64,000 bases of DNA from contig WSXZ01000017.1 of NCBI GenBank assembly GCA_009773555.1, positions 40,024 through 104,023 of the forward strand, given 5' to 3'. This DNA is from Methylocystaceae bacterium (GTDB taxonomy: Bacteria > Pseudomonadota > Alphaproteobacteria > Rhizobiales > Beijerinckiaceae). The notes under the pieces are model-generated. The model worked only from the letters and a program-made list of their open reading frames with translations, made no database searches and was not told the origin of the DNA. This document shows positions 17,359 through 26,781 of this stretch, piece by piece. A program made the position numbers and the translations under genes. The number at the start of each line of letters is the position of its first letter. Position 1 is the first letter of the stretch.

Positions 17359-18339
17359 TTAGCTCCCTGCGACCCGTCGCTGGCGCGCCGCGCGCAGCTT
17401 GGCGAAATCATCGCCGGCATGATGCGACGAGCGGGTGAGCGGCGAGGCGGCCACGTAGAGAAAGCCCTTCGCGTAGGCGAGCGTCTTATAGGAGTCGAAT
17501 TCCTCCGGCGTCACGAAGCGCTCGATCGCATGGTGCTTGCGCGTCGGCTGCAGATATTGGCCGATAGTGATGAAGTCAATGTCCGCCGACCGCATGTCGT
17601 CCATCACCTGCATCACCTCGAGACGGCTCTCGCCGAGCCCGACCATGATTCCGGATTTGGTGAAAAGCGAGGGGTTCAGCTCCTTGGCGCGCTGAAGCAA
17701 TCGCAGCGAGTGGAAATAGCGCGCGCCCGGCCGCACCGTGACATAAAGCGACGGCACGGTCTCGAGATTGTGATTGAAGACGTCCGGGCCTGCCGCCACC
17801 ACCCGCTCCAGCGCGCCAGGCTTCCTGAGGAAGTCCGGCGTGAGCACCTCGATCGTCGTTTCGGGACAGGCCGACCGGATGGCGGCGATGGTCTCGGCGA
17901 AATGACCGGCGCCGCCGTCATCGAGATCGTCGCGATCGACGGACGTCACGACGACATGCGACAGGCCGAGAGCGCGCGTGGCTTCCCCGACCCTGCCCGG
18001 CTCGGTCGGATCGAGCCGCGTCGGCAGGCCCGTGGCGACATTGCAGAACGCGCAGGCGCGCGTGCAGATCTCGCCCATGATCATGAAGGTGGCGTGCTTT
18101 TTCTCCCAGCATTCGCCGATGTTGGGACAGGAAGCTTCCTGGCACACGGTCGTGAGCCCAGCGTCCTTCAACAGTCCGCTTGTTTCCGCCCAGGCCTTCG
18201 AACCCGGCGCCTTGACGCGAATCCAAGGCGGCTTGCGCAGAATGGGCGCGTCAGGACGGCCCGCCTTTTCAGGATGACGCAGAGGCGGCTCCCCCCGTTT
18301 CTTTCGGGGGTCGTCATTCAAGAGATCAAGCACGGTCAA
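17359..18339 (-). CDS. lipA: lipoyl synthase LipA
   Basis: A 326-residue radical-SAM enzyme that inserts two sulfurs into protein-bound octanoyl groups. The auxiliary cluster cysteines are Cys66, Cys71 and Cys77 ([12 protein letters not shown]). The radical-SAM CX3CX2C is Cys92, Cys96 and Cys99 (CTRACAFC). Substrate-site sequence [10 protein letters not shown] and a C-terminal SSHHAGDDF are present. The start is a TTG, with AGGAG about 13 bases upstream; a GTG two codons later is the alternative. Confidence 0.95.
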   Translation of the reverse strand: MTVLDLLNDDPRKKRGEPPLRHPEKAGRPDAPILRKPPWIRVKAPGSKAWAETSGLLKDAGLTTVCQEASCPNIGECWEKKHATFMIMGEICTRACAFCNVATGLPTRLDPTEPGRVGEATRALGLSHVVVTSVDRDDLDDGGAGHFAETIAAIRSACPETTIEVLTPDFLRKPGALERVVAAGPDVFNHNLETVPSLYVTVRPGARYFHSLRLLQRAKELNPSLFTKSGIMVGLGESRLEVMQVMDDMRSADIDFITIGQYLQPTRKHHAIERFVTPEEFDSYKTLAYAKGFLYVAASPLTRSSHHAGDDFAKLRAARQRRVAGS

Positions 18340-18374
18340 GGCGGAGAGTCTCCTCTCTCACCAAGCTAGGTATA

Positions 18375-18704
18375 TCAATGGCGGACGGCAATGTCCTCGG
18401 GAGATCTATTGGCTTCAGGCAGCGCCCGGCACGCGACGCAAAACAGCACCGCGCCGACCGCGCCTGAGATCAAGACCGCATCTGCGCATCGCTGCCCCAC
18501 GCCGGCCCGAACGGCGAGTTCGGCCGCCACCCATGCCCCCGTGATCCCCGAGAGCAGCAAAGCCCCTGCTCGCACGTCGGCGTGCATCACATGCGAGAGC
18601 TTTGTCGTACCCCAACCGACAAGCCCGCCAATGAGCAGAAGGGCGAGGAATTGCGCGTTGGGCGCGCCAACGATCGCGGCTGCGGCTGAGAGCGACGCGT
18701 CCAT
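18375..18704 (-). CDS. small GlsB/YeaQ/YmgE-like membrane protein
   Basis: A 109-residue integral membrane protein with three or four hydrophobic helices rich in Ala and Gly. LLLIGGLVGWGTTKL resembles the transglycosylase-associated (GlsB/YeaQ/YmgE) group of small stress-linked membrane proteins. Upstream, around 18750-18772, GCCC and TTAA half-sites are arranged symmetrically and could be an operator or a terminator. Function unknown; family assignment is moderate. Confidence 0.7.
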   Translation of the reverse strand: MDASLSAAAAIVGAPNAQFLALLLIGGLVGWGTTKLSHVMHADVRAGALLLSGITGAWVAAELAVRAGVGQRCADAVLISGAVGAVLFCVACRALPEANRSPEDIAVRH

Positions 18705-18882
18705 GAGTGCCTCCCGGCGGGATGAGAAAGGATGCAGTTAGAGCTAACGGCCCATTAACTATTTTAACGGGCTTTTGTTCCCAGCGTTCCCCTGGAAAGA
18801 TCAACCCTGCGGCGCGCCCTGCTCGCGAACGCCGAGCTGCTTCACGGCAATGAAATTTAATTGTTAAAAATCATAATATTAA

Positions 18883-18905
18883 AACTTAAACTTATAGTTT
18901 AAGTT
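18883..18905 (-). terminator. AT-rich inverted repeat after dnaE
   Basis: A perfect 10-bp stem, AACTTAAACT and AGTTTAAGTT, with a 3-base loop, starts about 12 bases after the dnaE stop. Read on the minus strand it is followed by TTTTAATATT. It resembles an intrinsic terminator, but its stem is AT-rich, which is weak for this GC-rich genome. Confidence 0.45.
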
Positions 18906-18916
18906 TAACTGGTGCC

Positions 18917-21900
18917 CTATAGATATTCGACTTCCAAAACGCCCGGTATGGCGCGCAACGCGCCAGCGACGTCCGGAGTGATCGGATAGCTTCCAGGCAG
19001 TCGGATTTCGATTTCCTCCCGTCCCGCATCGCGTTTCAGAAGAATCGACACCTCGCCGTCGCCGCGGCCGGTAAGTCGCGTCTTGATCCCGTCGAGCGGC
19101 CCCTCGTCGCTGACCACGACGCGCAGTCCCTTCTGCGCGCGCGCCGCAGCCGCGGCCAAAGGTTCGACAGAAACGATGCGCGCCCGAACGTCCTCGCCTT
19201 CGACCGCCGCGGAGAGGGTCACGAGCACCGCCGCGCCCTTCTCCAAAAGGTCGCGATATTGGGTCAGGCCCTCCTGGAAGAGAATCGCCTCATATTGTCC
19301 GCTGACGTCCGAGAGCTGCAAGATGCCCATCTTGGACCCGGACTTGGTGCGCCTCTCGGTCCTGTCCAGAACCACGGCGGCGAGCCGGCCCGCAGTGGCG
19401 CCGCGCTTGACCGAGGCGGCGAATTCGCTCCAGCGCGACACGCGGATCTTGGGTAAAAGGCCGGCGTAAGCGTCGAGCGGATGGCCCGAGAGGAAAAAGC
19501 CGGCGGCTTCATATTCGCGTCGCAGCGTCTCGGCTGCGGGCCAGGGCGGCGTCTTTGGAACCGCAAGGTCCGCAGCCTCGGCTTCGCCAAAGAGCGCATT
19601 TTGTCCGGCCTTGCTGTCCTCGGCGTGCCTGTTCGCGGCGGCGAGCATCGCCTCGATCGCCGCGAAAGCCCTGGCGCGATTAGGTTCGATTTCGTCGAAG
19701 GCGCCGCAGGCCGCGAGGCTCTCCAGCGTCTTCTTGTTCACTTCGCGCGGGTTCAGCCGTCTCGCGACGTCGGCGAGGCTCGCAAACCGGCGCTCCGCCC
19801 GCGAGCGCACGAGAGATTCGGCCTGCGCTTCGCCGACCCCCTTGAGCGCCGAAAATGCGTAGCGGATCGCGAGCCTGCCTTCGGCGCCCGGCGCGACGTC
19901 GAAGTCGACGCCCGACTCATTGATCGACGGCGGTTCGACCGCGATGCCCATGCGCCGCGCCTCGTCGCGGAACTCGGCGAGCTTGTCGGTCTGGCTCTTG
20001 TCGAAGGTCATCGAGGCGGCAAGGAACTCCGCCGGATAATGCGTCTTGAACCAGGCGGTCTGATAGGCGATCAGCGCATAGGCCGCCGCATGGCTCTTGT
20101 TGAAGCCGTAATCGGCGAATTTCGCCAGCAGATCGAAGATTTCATTGGCCTTCTGCTTGTTGAGCCCCCGCTCCGTCGCGCCGCTCACGAAACGGTCGCG
20201 CTGGGCGTCCATCTCGGACTTGATCTTCTTGCCCATGGCGCGACGCAGATTGTCGGCCTCGCCGAGCGAATAGCCGGAGAGGAGCTGAGCGATCTGCATC
20301 ACCTGCTCCTGGTAGATGATGACGCCGAAGGTCTCCTTCAGAATGGGCTCGATCGCCGGGTGAATATAGTCGGCCTCTTCGTCGCCGAGCTTCACCGCGC
20401 AATAGGTTGGGATATTCGCCATCGGTCCTGGGCGATACAGCGCCACTAGCGCAATGATGTCCTCAAATCGATCGGCGTGCATTTCGACCAGCGCCCTGCG
20501 CATGCCGGCGCTTTCCAGCTGGAATATCCCGACGGTCTCGCCGCGGCCAAGCAGCGCATAGGTCGCCGGATCATCGAGCGGAACCTTGGCGAGATCGAAG
20601 CCAGGGTCGCGGCGGCGCGCCAGGCCGCTCGCCGTTGCGAGAACGGTGAGCGTCTTCAGACCGAGAAAGTCGAATTTGATCAACCCCGCCGGCTCGACCC
20701 ATTTCATATTGAACTGGGTCGCCGGCATGTCGGACTTGGGATCGCGATAAAGCGGCGTCACCTCGTGCAGCGGGCGATCGCCGATGACGACGCCGGCGGC
20801 GTGGGTGGACGCGTTGGAAAAAAGTCCCTCGAGCGAGCCGGCGATCTTAAAGAGCCGCCTGACGCGCTCGTCCTCCTCCACCGCTTCGCGCAACTTCTGC
20901 TCGCTCGCCAGCGCTTCGGCGAGCGTGACGGGCTTCGCGGGATTCTGCGGCACCAGCTTGGCGAGCTTGTCGACCTGTCCGAGCGGCATTTCGAGAACGC
21001 GACCGACGCTGCGCAAAACGCCGCGCGCCAGGAATGAGCCGAAGGTGATGATCTGCGCGACTCGGTCGGCACCATAGCGGCGTCTGACATAGTCGATCAC
21101 CTCGCCGCGCCGCGTCTGGCAGAAGTCGATGTCGAAGTCCGGCATCGAATTGCGCTCAGGGTTCAGGAAGCGTTCGAAGAAAAGTCCGAAGCGAACCGGA
21201 TCCAGATCGGTGATGGTCAGCGCATAGGCGACGAGCGAGCCCGCGCCGGAGCCGCGCCCCGGTCCGACCGGAATTCCCTGGGATTTGGCGAATTTGATGA
21301 AGTCGGAGACGATGAGGAAGTAGCCGGGGAAGCGCATCTTCTCGATGACGGAAAGTTCGAAATCGAGTCGCGCGGCGTATTCTTCCCGCGTTCGGCCCTG
21401 CGCCGGCCCATGCGCGGCGAGGCGCTGATCCAGCCCTTCGATCGCTTCGCGACGCAGCTCCTGCGCCTCGATCTCGTCGAGAGACTGCGCATCGCGCGCC
21501 TCCTGCACGAATCGCGGCATGATCGGCTTGCGCGTCCGCGGCCGGAAGCTGACTCGACGGGCGATCTCCAGCGTGTTGGCGGTCGCCTCTGGGAGATCGG
21601 CGAACAGCGCGCGCATTTGGGCGCGAGTCTTGAAGTAATGCTCTGGGGAAACGCGGCGCCGCTGATCGAGGCTCGTCACGGCGCCTTCGGCGATGCAGAG
21701 CAGCGCATCATGCGCTTCGAAATCACTGGGCTGAGCGAAATAGGGCTCATTGGTGGCGACGAGCGGCAAGCCGCGACGGTAGGCAAGGTCCAGCAGCTGC
21801 GGCTCGACGTCGCGTTCAGATCGCAAATTGTGGCGCTGGAGCTCGATATACAGCCTGTCGCCGTAGAGACGCTCGAGCGTCGCCAGGCGCGCGCCCGCCT

Positions 21901-22378
21901 GCTCCGGCCTGCCCTGCGCCAGGGCGCGGTCCAAGGCGCCGTCGGGTCCGCCGGTCAGCGCGATCAACTCCTCGGCGTCGGCGGCGAGCGCGTCGAGCGT
22001 CAGATGCGGCTCGTCGCCCTGCTCGACTTCGAGAAAGGCGCGCGAGGCGAGTCGCATCAAATTGCGATAGCCCGCCTCGGTCTTGGCCAGCAGCACGATA
22101 TTGGCGAAACGGTCGTCTCGCGCCGAGACTGCGCCACCCTTGCCGTCGGCGAAATCGACCCGGAGCTGTGCGCCTGCGATCGGTTGGAGGCCAGCCTTGG
22201 CCGCCTTCTCGGAAAATTCGAGGGCCGCGAAGAGATTATTGGTGTCGGTGACAGCCAGCGCGGGCTGGAGGTCGCGCACCGCGAGATCAATCAGCTTGCC
22301 GAGCGAAAGCGCGCCCTCGCGCAGCGAATAGGCGGTGTGGAGGTGAAGATGCACAAAGCCGGCTTCGGCGGCAGGCAT
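18917..22378 (-). CDS. dnaE: DNA polymerase III alpha subunit DnaE
   Basis: A 1153-residue replicative polymerase, the usual DnaE1 length. The PHP domain opens with FVHLHLHTAYSLREGALS. The palm has PDFDIDFCQTRRGEVIDYV with the catalytic Asp pair, preceded by GPGRGSGAGSLVAYAL. The fingers/tau-binding regions include FNKSHAAAYALIAYQTAWFK. A helix-hairpin-helix (ALKGVGEAQAESLV) and a C-terminal OB-fold follow. It carries chromosomal replication with DnaN and DnaQ. Confidence 0.97.
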   Translation of the reverse strand: MPAAEAGFVHLHLHTAYSLREGALSLGKLIDLAVRDLQPALAVTDTNNLFAALEFSEKAAKAGLQPIAGAQLRVDFADGKGGAVSARDDRFANIVLLAKTEAGYRNLMRLASRAFLEVEQGDEPHLTLDALAADAEELIALTGGPDGALDRALAQGRPEQAGARLATLERLYGDRLYIELQRHNLRSERDVEPQLLDLAYRRGLPLVATNEPYFAQPSDFEAHDALLCIAEGAVTSLDQRRRVSPEHYFKTRAQMRALFADLPEATANTLEIARRVSFRPRTRKPIMPRFVQEARDAQSLDEIEAQELRREAIEGLDQRLAAHGPAQGRTREEYAARLDFELSVIEKMRFPGYFLIVSDFIKFAKSQGIPVGPGRGSGAGSLVAYALTITDLDPVRFGLFFERFLNPERNSMPDFDIDFCQTRRGEVIDYVRRRYGADRVAQIITFGSFLARGVLRSVGRVLEMPLGQVDKLAKLVPQNPAKPVTLAEALASEQKLREAVEEDERVRRLFKIAGSLEGLFSNASTHAAGVVIGDRPLHEVTPLYRDPKSDMPATQFNMKWVEPAGLIKFDFLGLKTLTVLATASGLARRRDPGFDLAKVPLDDPATYALLGRGETVGIFQLESAGMRRALVEMHADRFEDIIALVALYRPGPMANIPTYCAVKLGDEEADYIHPAIEPILKETFGVIIYQEQVMQIAQLLSGYSLGEADNLRRAMGKKIKSEMDAQRDRFVSGATERGLNKQKANEIFDLLAKFADYGFNKSHAAAYALIAYQTAWFKTHYPAEFLAASMTFDKSQTDKLAEFRDEARRMGIAVEPPSINESGVDFDVAPGAEGRLAIRYAFSALKGVGEAQAESLVRSRAERRFASLADVARRLNPREVNKKTLESLAACGAFDEIEPNRARAFAAIEAMLAAANRHAEDSKAGQNALFGEAEAADLAVPKTPPWPAAETLRREYEAAGFFLSGHPLDAYAGLLPKIRVSRWSEFAASVKRGATAGRLAAVVLDRTERRTKSGSKMGILQLSDVSGQYEAILFQEGLTQYRDLLEKGAAVLVTLSAAVEGEDVRARIVSVEPLAAAAARAQKGLRVVVSDEGPLDGIKTRLTGRGDGEVSILLKRDAGREEIEIRLPGSYPITPDVAGALRAIPGVLEVEYL

Positions 22379-22526
22379 GGTCGCAGGCCTTGGGGAACGC
22401 GGGGCGGATCGGGTCGAAGTCTACAGTTTGGCGCCCCGTCCCGGAACTCCTCGCGCGTCGCCGTCCCCAGATAGCGTGAAAAGCTGCGCCCGCCCCGACG
22501 TTTTCAGGTCTGGGGCGGAAAGCAGT

Positions 22527-22829
22527 CTATCGCTGCAAAACCGCGAAGCGGTGAACGTTCACGCCATATTCGGTGAGGAGCCGGTGCATCGCGGGAGAGA
22601 GGCGAACCACACGAGAGAGGCCGACGTATTTTTCGTGAAGGGCGTTCGCCTCCCCTTCGCCAACGTTTGAGCGGACCTGCTCAAGCACGGCGTTCACTTC
22701 CGCGCCGCCATATTGCTGGACGAGGGAACAGCCGATGCGCACATCCTGCGCAGTCGCGGGCATAGCAGCGCTCAGAAAAAACGCGCCAAACAGGGCGAGG
22801 GCGGCGAGGGCCGGCTTTCCATGACTCAT
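22527..22829 (-). CDS. small secreted protein of unknown function
   Basis: A 100-residue precursor. A signal peptide is clear: hydrophobic PALAALALFGAFFLSA followed by a likely AMPATAQ cleavage region. The mature part is about 70 residues with one Cys. ATG 22829 has AAGGAG at good spacing. No family recognised. It is followed by a gap of about 150 bases before dnaE's start. Confidence 0.75.
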   Translation of the reverse strand: MSHGKPALAALALFGAFFLSAAMPATAQDVRIGCSLVQQYGGAEVNAVLEQVRSNVGEGEANALHEKYVGLSRVVRLSPAMHRLLTEYGVNVHRFAVLQR

Positions 22830-22990
22830 GTGGTGCTCCTTGGCTAAAGACGGCCGTTCGGACTTTGCTTGACCACAGGTCTCCAGCGAAGCAGCACGAA
22901 CGGCGCTCAGTCTAAAGCCCGGCGGAGGCGAAAGCCTCCCCGGGGCTCATGTGTCCTAGCCGCGCTTTGGACGTACGTGTTTAGCGCCTA

Positions 22991-23329
22991 TTACTCGGCC
23001 GGGCTATAGACTTTCGCGGCAGACTCGATCGGCTTGAACGCTTCCTTGGCGAGCGAGGTGTAGAGCTCTCCGAGCTTGGTCGCTTCGGCCATGAAATCCT
23101 CGTAGGCGCTCTTGGCGAAATCGGACTGAAGCTGAAGCGCTTCGTCGATCTTCTTGACCGCGATCAGCTTTTCGGCCAGGACGCGGCTCTTTTCGAAGGA
23201 TTTCTTGGAATAATCGGTGGTCTCGGCGGCGATGCTCTGCCAGCCCTTGGTCACCGCGGCCGCAGCGGCGGACACGGCTTCAAACTGCTCTTTGCCGAGC
23301 TTCTGAACGCTGTCGAAATTAGCTGCCAT
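22991..23329 (-). CDS. phasin family protein
   Basis: A 112-residue, wholly helical amphipathic protein. The pattern ANFDSVQKLGKEQFEAVSAA and FEKSRVLAEKLIAVKKIDEALQLQSDFAKSAYEDF is typical of Phasin_2 proteins, which coat polyhydroxybutyrate granules. ATG 23329 has GAGGA upstream; the open frame extends further only into the leader. A near-consensus promoter lies 67-95 bases upstream. This suggests PHB storage. Confidence 0.9.
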   Translation of the reverse strand: MAANFDSVQKLGKEQFEAVSAAAAAVTKGWQSIAAETTDYSKKSFEKSRVLAEKLIAVKKIDEALQLQSDFAKSAYEDFMAEATKLGELYTSLAKEAFKPIESAAKVYSPAE

Positions 23330-23395
23330 GGGTTCGTCCTCATGATTTTGGCGCAAAGGCGCCCTATGCGGCGCTATGCGCCCGCTCACGACTTT

Positions 23396-23424
23396 TTTAT
23401 ATGCAATGCACAAATTAAAGTCAA
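23396..23424 (-). promoter_or_regulatory. near-consensus sigma70-type promoter of the phasin gene
   Basis: Read on the minus strand: -35 TTGACT (23419-23424), a 17-base spacer, and -10 TATAAA (23396-23401). Spacing is ideal and both boxes differ from consensus by one base. It is unusually strong-looking for this GC-rich genome, as expected for an abundant granule protein. Confidence 0.75.
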
Positions 23425-23565
23425 TAAAAATGTTGCGGCGCAATAAACGTTGCGCGAGGCTAGCGCTTAACCAGCGGGTAACTGCAAGCCCTTAAATTGC
23501 CAAATCGTCACTTTTGGCGCGGCTGGGCGGTTGCGCGAACAACAGTGAAGTCAAGGGGCGCGTTT

Positions 23566-25236
23566 ATGCTGAGATCGAGATTGTCGGACCGCCTGCCGCG
23601 GCCCCGCTCCCTCGCGGCAAGCTTTGCCACGATCACGGTCCTCGTCACAATGTCGGCGATCCCCGCGGAGGCGCGCGGCAGACATCATTTTCATCACCGC
23701 AGCGCTTCTGACGACCGCAATTCGGCCGTTCGGGCGCGCGTCAACGCCAATAGCGACGCTGTCATCGGCGAGCATCGCGGCTTTTCGGCCATCGTCGTCG
23801 ACGCCAACAGCGGCCGTGCGCTCTATTCCCGCTCCGAGCACGAGTTGCGCCATCCCGCCTCGGTCACAAAGGTGATGACGCTCTATCTTCTGTTCGAGCA
23901 GCTCGAACAAGGGCGGCTGCGCCTCGACTCGCCTCTGATGATTTCGCAACACGCGGCGGCGCAGGCGCCGTCCAAGCTGGGCCTGCGTCCTGGACAGACG
24001 ATCAGCGTCGACAATGCGATCAAGGCGGTCGTCACCAAATCGGCCAATGACATCGCTTGCGCGATCGCCGAGAACGTCGCGGGCGACGAGCATAGTTTCG
24101 CGCAGATGATGACGCGCAAGGCCCATGCGCTCGGGATGCGCAACACCAATTATGAGAACGCATCGGGACTTCCAGATCCAAATCAGGTCACGACGGCCTA
24201 TGATCTCTCGGTGCTCGGACGCGCCATCCAGGAGCGCTTTCCGCGCTACTATCGCTATTTCTCGACGCCGAGCTTCGCCTACAACGGCGCGCTGCACCGA
24301 AATCACAATCATCTCCTCGGCCAGGTCGAGGGCATGGACGGCATCAAGACCGGCTATACGCGCGCGTCCGGCTTCAATCTTCTGACCTCCGTGCGCCGTC
24401 GCGGGCATCACATCGTCGCGGTGGTGATGGGCGGCAAGACCGCCTACGGGCGGGATCGCATCATGGCGGGACTGATCGAGGAAAATATCGACGGCGGCTC
24501 TTCGGTAAGAACTGCGGCGGCGGTGAGCGAAGATCCGCGCGCCATCGAGGCGCAGGAGCGACTCGCTTCTGAGCGCGCTCTGCGCGCAGACCGCGCCGCG
24601 GAACGCGCCCAACAGATCGCCGCCGAGCGCATGGCTTATGCAGAGCCTCAGGAAAATTCGGCTGCGGAGCCCGAACCGTTTGGCCGCCAGCTGAACGCTC
24701 CGGTTCCGGCGGCGACCATTCCGCAGCAGGAGAACGCCGAACGGCCAGCGGTTCGTCCGGCCTTCGTTTCTGGCGGACAGAAGCGAACGAGCGACGACAG
24801 GGATGCGGAGCGCAAAGGCGCGTCTCCGGGCGCGAAAGGCCGCGCCGGCGCAACGCCGGTCGCCGCACGGGACGGCTCGACGACGAACGGCGCGCGTAAA
24901 ATCGACGTTACGCCCGTGTCGACGACCCCTTCCGCCATTCGCGGCAGCAGCGCAAAATCACACGCCAAGGCGGACGCCGCGCGTCCCGGGCGCCCCGGCT
25001 GGATGATTCAGATCGGCGCGACCGACGATCAGGATAAAGCCAATCAGTTGCTCGTGCGCGCTCGGAGCCAGCTGCAAGGCTTTCCCGCGACCGCCAAGGC
25101 CTTCACCGAGAAGGTTCAGAGGGGAAGCGAAACCCTCTATCGCGCGCGTTTCGCCGGCCTCGAGGAAGACACGGCTCAGTCGGCCTGCAAGGCGCTCAAG
25201 CGCTCCGGCTTCTCCTGCTTCACCACAAAGAACTGA
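23566..25236 (+). CDS. D-alanyl-D-alanine carboxypeptidase with SPOR domain
   Basis: A 556-residue penicillin-binding protein of the S11 family. A signal sequence (about 12-36) is followed by the three active-site motifs: SVTK (99-102), SAN (159-161) and KTG (261-263). A long low-complexity Ala/Arg/Glu linker (about 320-470) leads to a C-terminal SPOR domain (about 475-556) that should bind denuded peptidoglycan at the septum. ATG 23566 (AAGGGG upstream) is preferred to an earlier ATG at 23497, which lacks a signal-like N-terminus. Confidence 0.92.
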   Translation: MLRSRLSDRLPRPRSLAASFATITVLVTMSAIPAEARGRHHFHHRSASDDRNSAVRARVNANSDAVIGEHRGFSAIVVDANSGRALYSRSEHELRHPASVTKVMTLYLLFEQLEQGRLRLDSPLMISQHAAAQAPSKLGLRPGQTISVDNAIKAVVTKSANDIACAIAENVAGDEHSFAQMMTRKAHALGMRNTNYENASGLPDPNQVTTAYDLSVLGRAIQERFPRYYRYFSTPSFAYNGALHRNHNHLLGQVEGMDGIKTGYTRASGFNLLTSVRRRGHHIVAVVMGGKTAYGRDRIMAGLIEENIDGGSSVRTAAAVSEDPRAIEAQERLASERALRADRAAERAQQIAAERMAYAEPQENSAAEPEPFGRQLNAPVPAATIPQQENAERPAVRPAFVSGGQKRTSDDRDAERKGASPGAKGRAGATPVAARDGSTTNGARKIDVTPVSTTPSAIRGSSAKSHAKADAARPGRPGWMIQIGATDDQDKANQLLVRARSQLQGFPATAKAFTEKVQRGSETLYRARFAGLEEDTAQSACKALKRSGFSCFTTKN

Positions 25237-25280
25237 GCATGTCCGCGACTTGGGACCACGACTACAGCGCCCGACGTGCA

Positions 25281-26006
25281 TCAGTGCTGGTGACGCCGCA
25301 TCAGGACGTCCTTGGCCTCGTTTACCCTGGCCGCAAGATCCGTCGTTCCGCCAAGATCTGGATGAAGCTTCTTCATCAGATCACGATGGGCGCGCGCAAT
25401 GTCCGCCGCCGCCGCGCCGCGCTTGAGGCCGAGGATTTCGTAAGCCTCGTCTTCCGATATCGCGCCCGCACGACGCGCGCCGCCCTCGCCCGGACGAAAC
25501 CCCCCCGAGTTTGCGTGCGTATCGCTTGCCGAACGCCAGCCGGAAAATCGGCGGTCCAGATAAGCCTCTAAGAGCCTGGCGCCGTCAGGGTCGTCTTGGC
25601 GGCAAACGCCGTACAGTTCGAGGAGCGCAGGCCGCGCCAAGGAATCGAGATGCGCGCCTTCGTGCTGCCCGGCCAGAATCACGCCCCGTATCGCTCCCGT
25701 GGAGTGGTCGAGCTCCATTTCGATCATCGCTGATCGAACCCGCGATACGCCGCCGGCGCCTGCCCCCGCTTTGCGAAAGCCGCTCAGCGCGCCCCCGCCG
25801 AGGCCCATGAGCCAAACGCCAACGCCCAAGAGCGCCATGCCGAGGTCGAGCCGTCCCCGCATCAGAAGCAAGGCGCCCACGGCGAGAGCAAGGAAGCCGC
25901 CCCCGCGCTTGAAAATCACCGCCAATAGCGCCGGCGACGTCTTCGTGTAGGCGTTCAGCGCCATAATCGTCAGGAGCAGGGCGATGATTCCGATCAGAAT
26001 GGGCAT
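25281..26006 (-). CDS. membrane-anchored J-domain protein
   Basis: A 241-residue protein. A hydrophobic N-terminus (MPILIGIIALLLTIMAL) and a second hydrophobic stretch around 30-75 anchor it. A middle region resembles the part preceding J-domains in alphaproteobacterial DnaJ-like proteins. The C-terminal J-domain (about 188-241) has the HPD motif at 215-217 that stimulates Hsp70. The arrangement recalls Pam18/TIM14. ATG 26006 is chosen. It begins 10 bases after the VWA gene's stop. Confidence 0.87.
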   Translation of the reverse strand: MPILIGIIALLLTIMALNAYTKTSPALLAVIFKRGGGFLALAVGALLLMRGRLDLGMALLGVGVWLMGLGGGALSGFRKAGAGAGGVSRVRSAMIEMELDHSTGAIRGVILAGQHEGAHLDSLARPALLELYGVCRQDDPDGARLLEAYLDRRFSGWRSASDTHANSGGFRPGEGGARRAGAISEDEAYEILGLKRGAAAADIARAHRDLMKKLHPDLGGTTDLAARVNEAKDVLMRRHQH

Positions 26007-26016
26007 CCTTTTGTCC

Positions 26017-26724
26017 TCAACCGATCTGAGACAGAAGCAGGCGCGCCGCGCCCTCGCCTTCGTCGGCGCGCCGCTCCAATTCGCGTCTGCCCCCCACCGC
26101 ATAAGCGGCCGCGGCGGCGAGAAGCTCCGCCAAACGCCGCGGAGCAGTGGCGTCAAACGCCGCATAGGCGCCGCCCGTCAGGCGTGCGATCTCGCGATAG
26201 GCCTGCTGTGCGGCTGAGTCCTGGCCCTCCTGGAACATGAAGGCCTTGACGCCGAGCAACCCGAGTTCGCCTGCCGTCGCCGCGAGGGCGTCGAGCCGCT
26301 CTTCCATGGCGTCGCCGATGTAAATAAGCGCGCCCACGCGTCCCGCACGCGATTCATCGAGAGCGTGGCGCAGAACCTTGCCGATCTGCGTGCGGCCGCC
26401 GCGACAGGCAATGCGCGACATCAGGGCGCCGAGCCCCTCGCCTGCTGAGACGAAGCGCGAGGCGCGGCATTCCCCGAAGCCTCGGAAGTAGACGAGTTGA
26501 ACATCCAGTCCGCCCTGCGCGGCGGTCGTGCGGAACATCTCGCCCTGAATCGATTGGGCCATGTCCCAGGTCGGCTGTCTGCTCATTGTCGCGTCCAGCG
26601 CGAAAATCAGGCGTCCGCGCGACGCGCTCGCCGCGACGTTCTTGGCCTTGTCCAGAAAGGCGTCTATCGGCCCCGATTGCGCAGAGCCTTCTCTATCAAA
26701 TCGGCCGCGCTCTCTGATAAACAA
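26017..26724 (-). CDS. VWA-domain-like protein
   Basis: About 235 residues. GRLIFALDATMSRQPTWDMA resembles the first strand and metal-site loop of a von Willebrand A domain, with DATMS in place of DxSxS. Later strands are VQLVYFRGF, CRGGRTQIGKVLRHAL and VGALIYIGDAME. The start is unclear: the frame is open to 26808, overlapping the divergent DUF2478 gene, so TTG 26724 is used here. Together with the J-protein it may form a small chaperone-linked module; function unknown. Confidence 0.75.
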   Translation of the reverse strand: MFIRERGRFDREGSAQSGPIDAFLDKAKNVAASASRGRLIFALDATMSRQPTWDMAQSIQGEMFRTTAAQGGLDVQLVYFRGFGECRASRFVSAGEGLGALMSRIACRGGRTQIGKVLRHALDESRAGRVGALIYIGDAMEERLDALAATAGELGLLGVKAFMFQEGQDSAAQQAYREIARLTGGAYAAFDATAPRRLAELLAAAAAYAVGGRRELERRADEGEGAARLLLSQIG

Positions 26725-26781
26725 GAGGCTAGGCGCGCAACCTGAAACATAGGCGCTTTCAGCGCGCCCGGCGAGGATTCG

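Noticed and set aside
19481..22474. Long forward frames opposite dnaE (322 and 354 codons)
   Set aside because: dnaE on the minus strand is full length and conserved throughout; these are antisense shadows.
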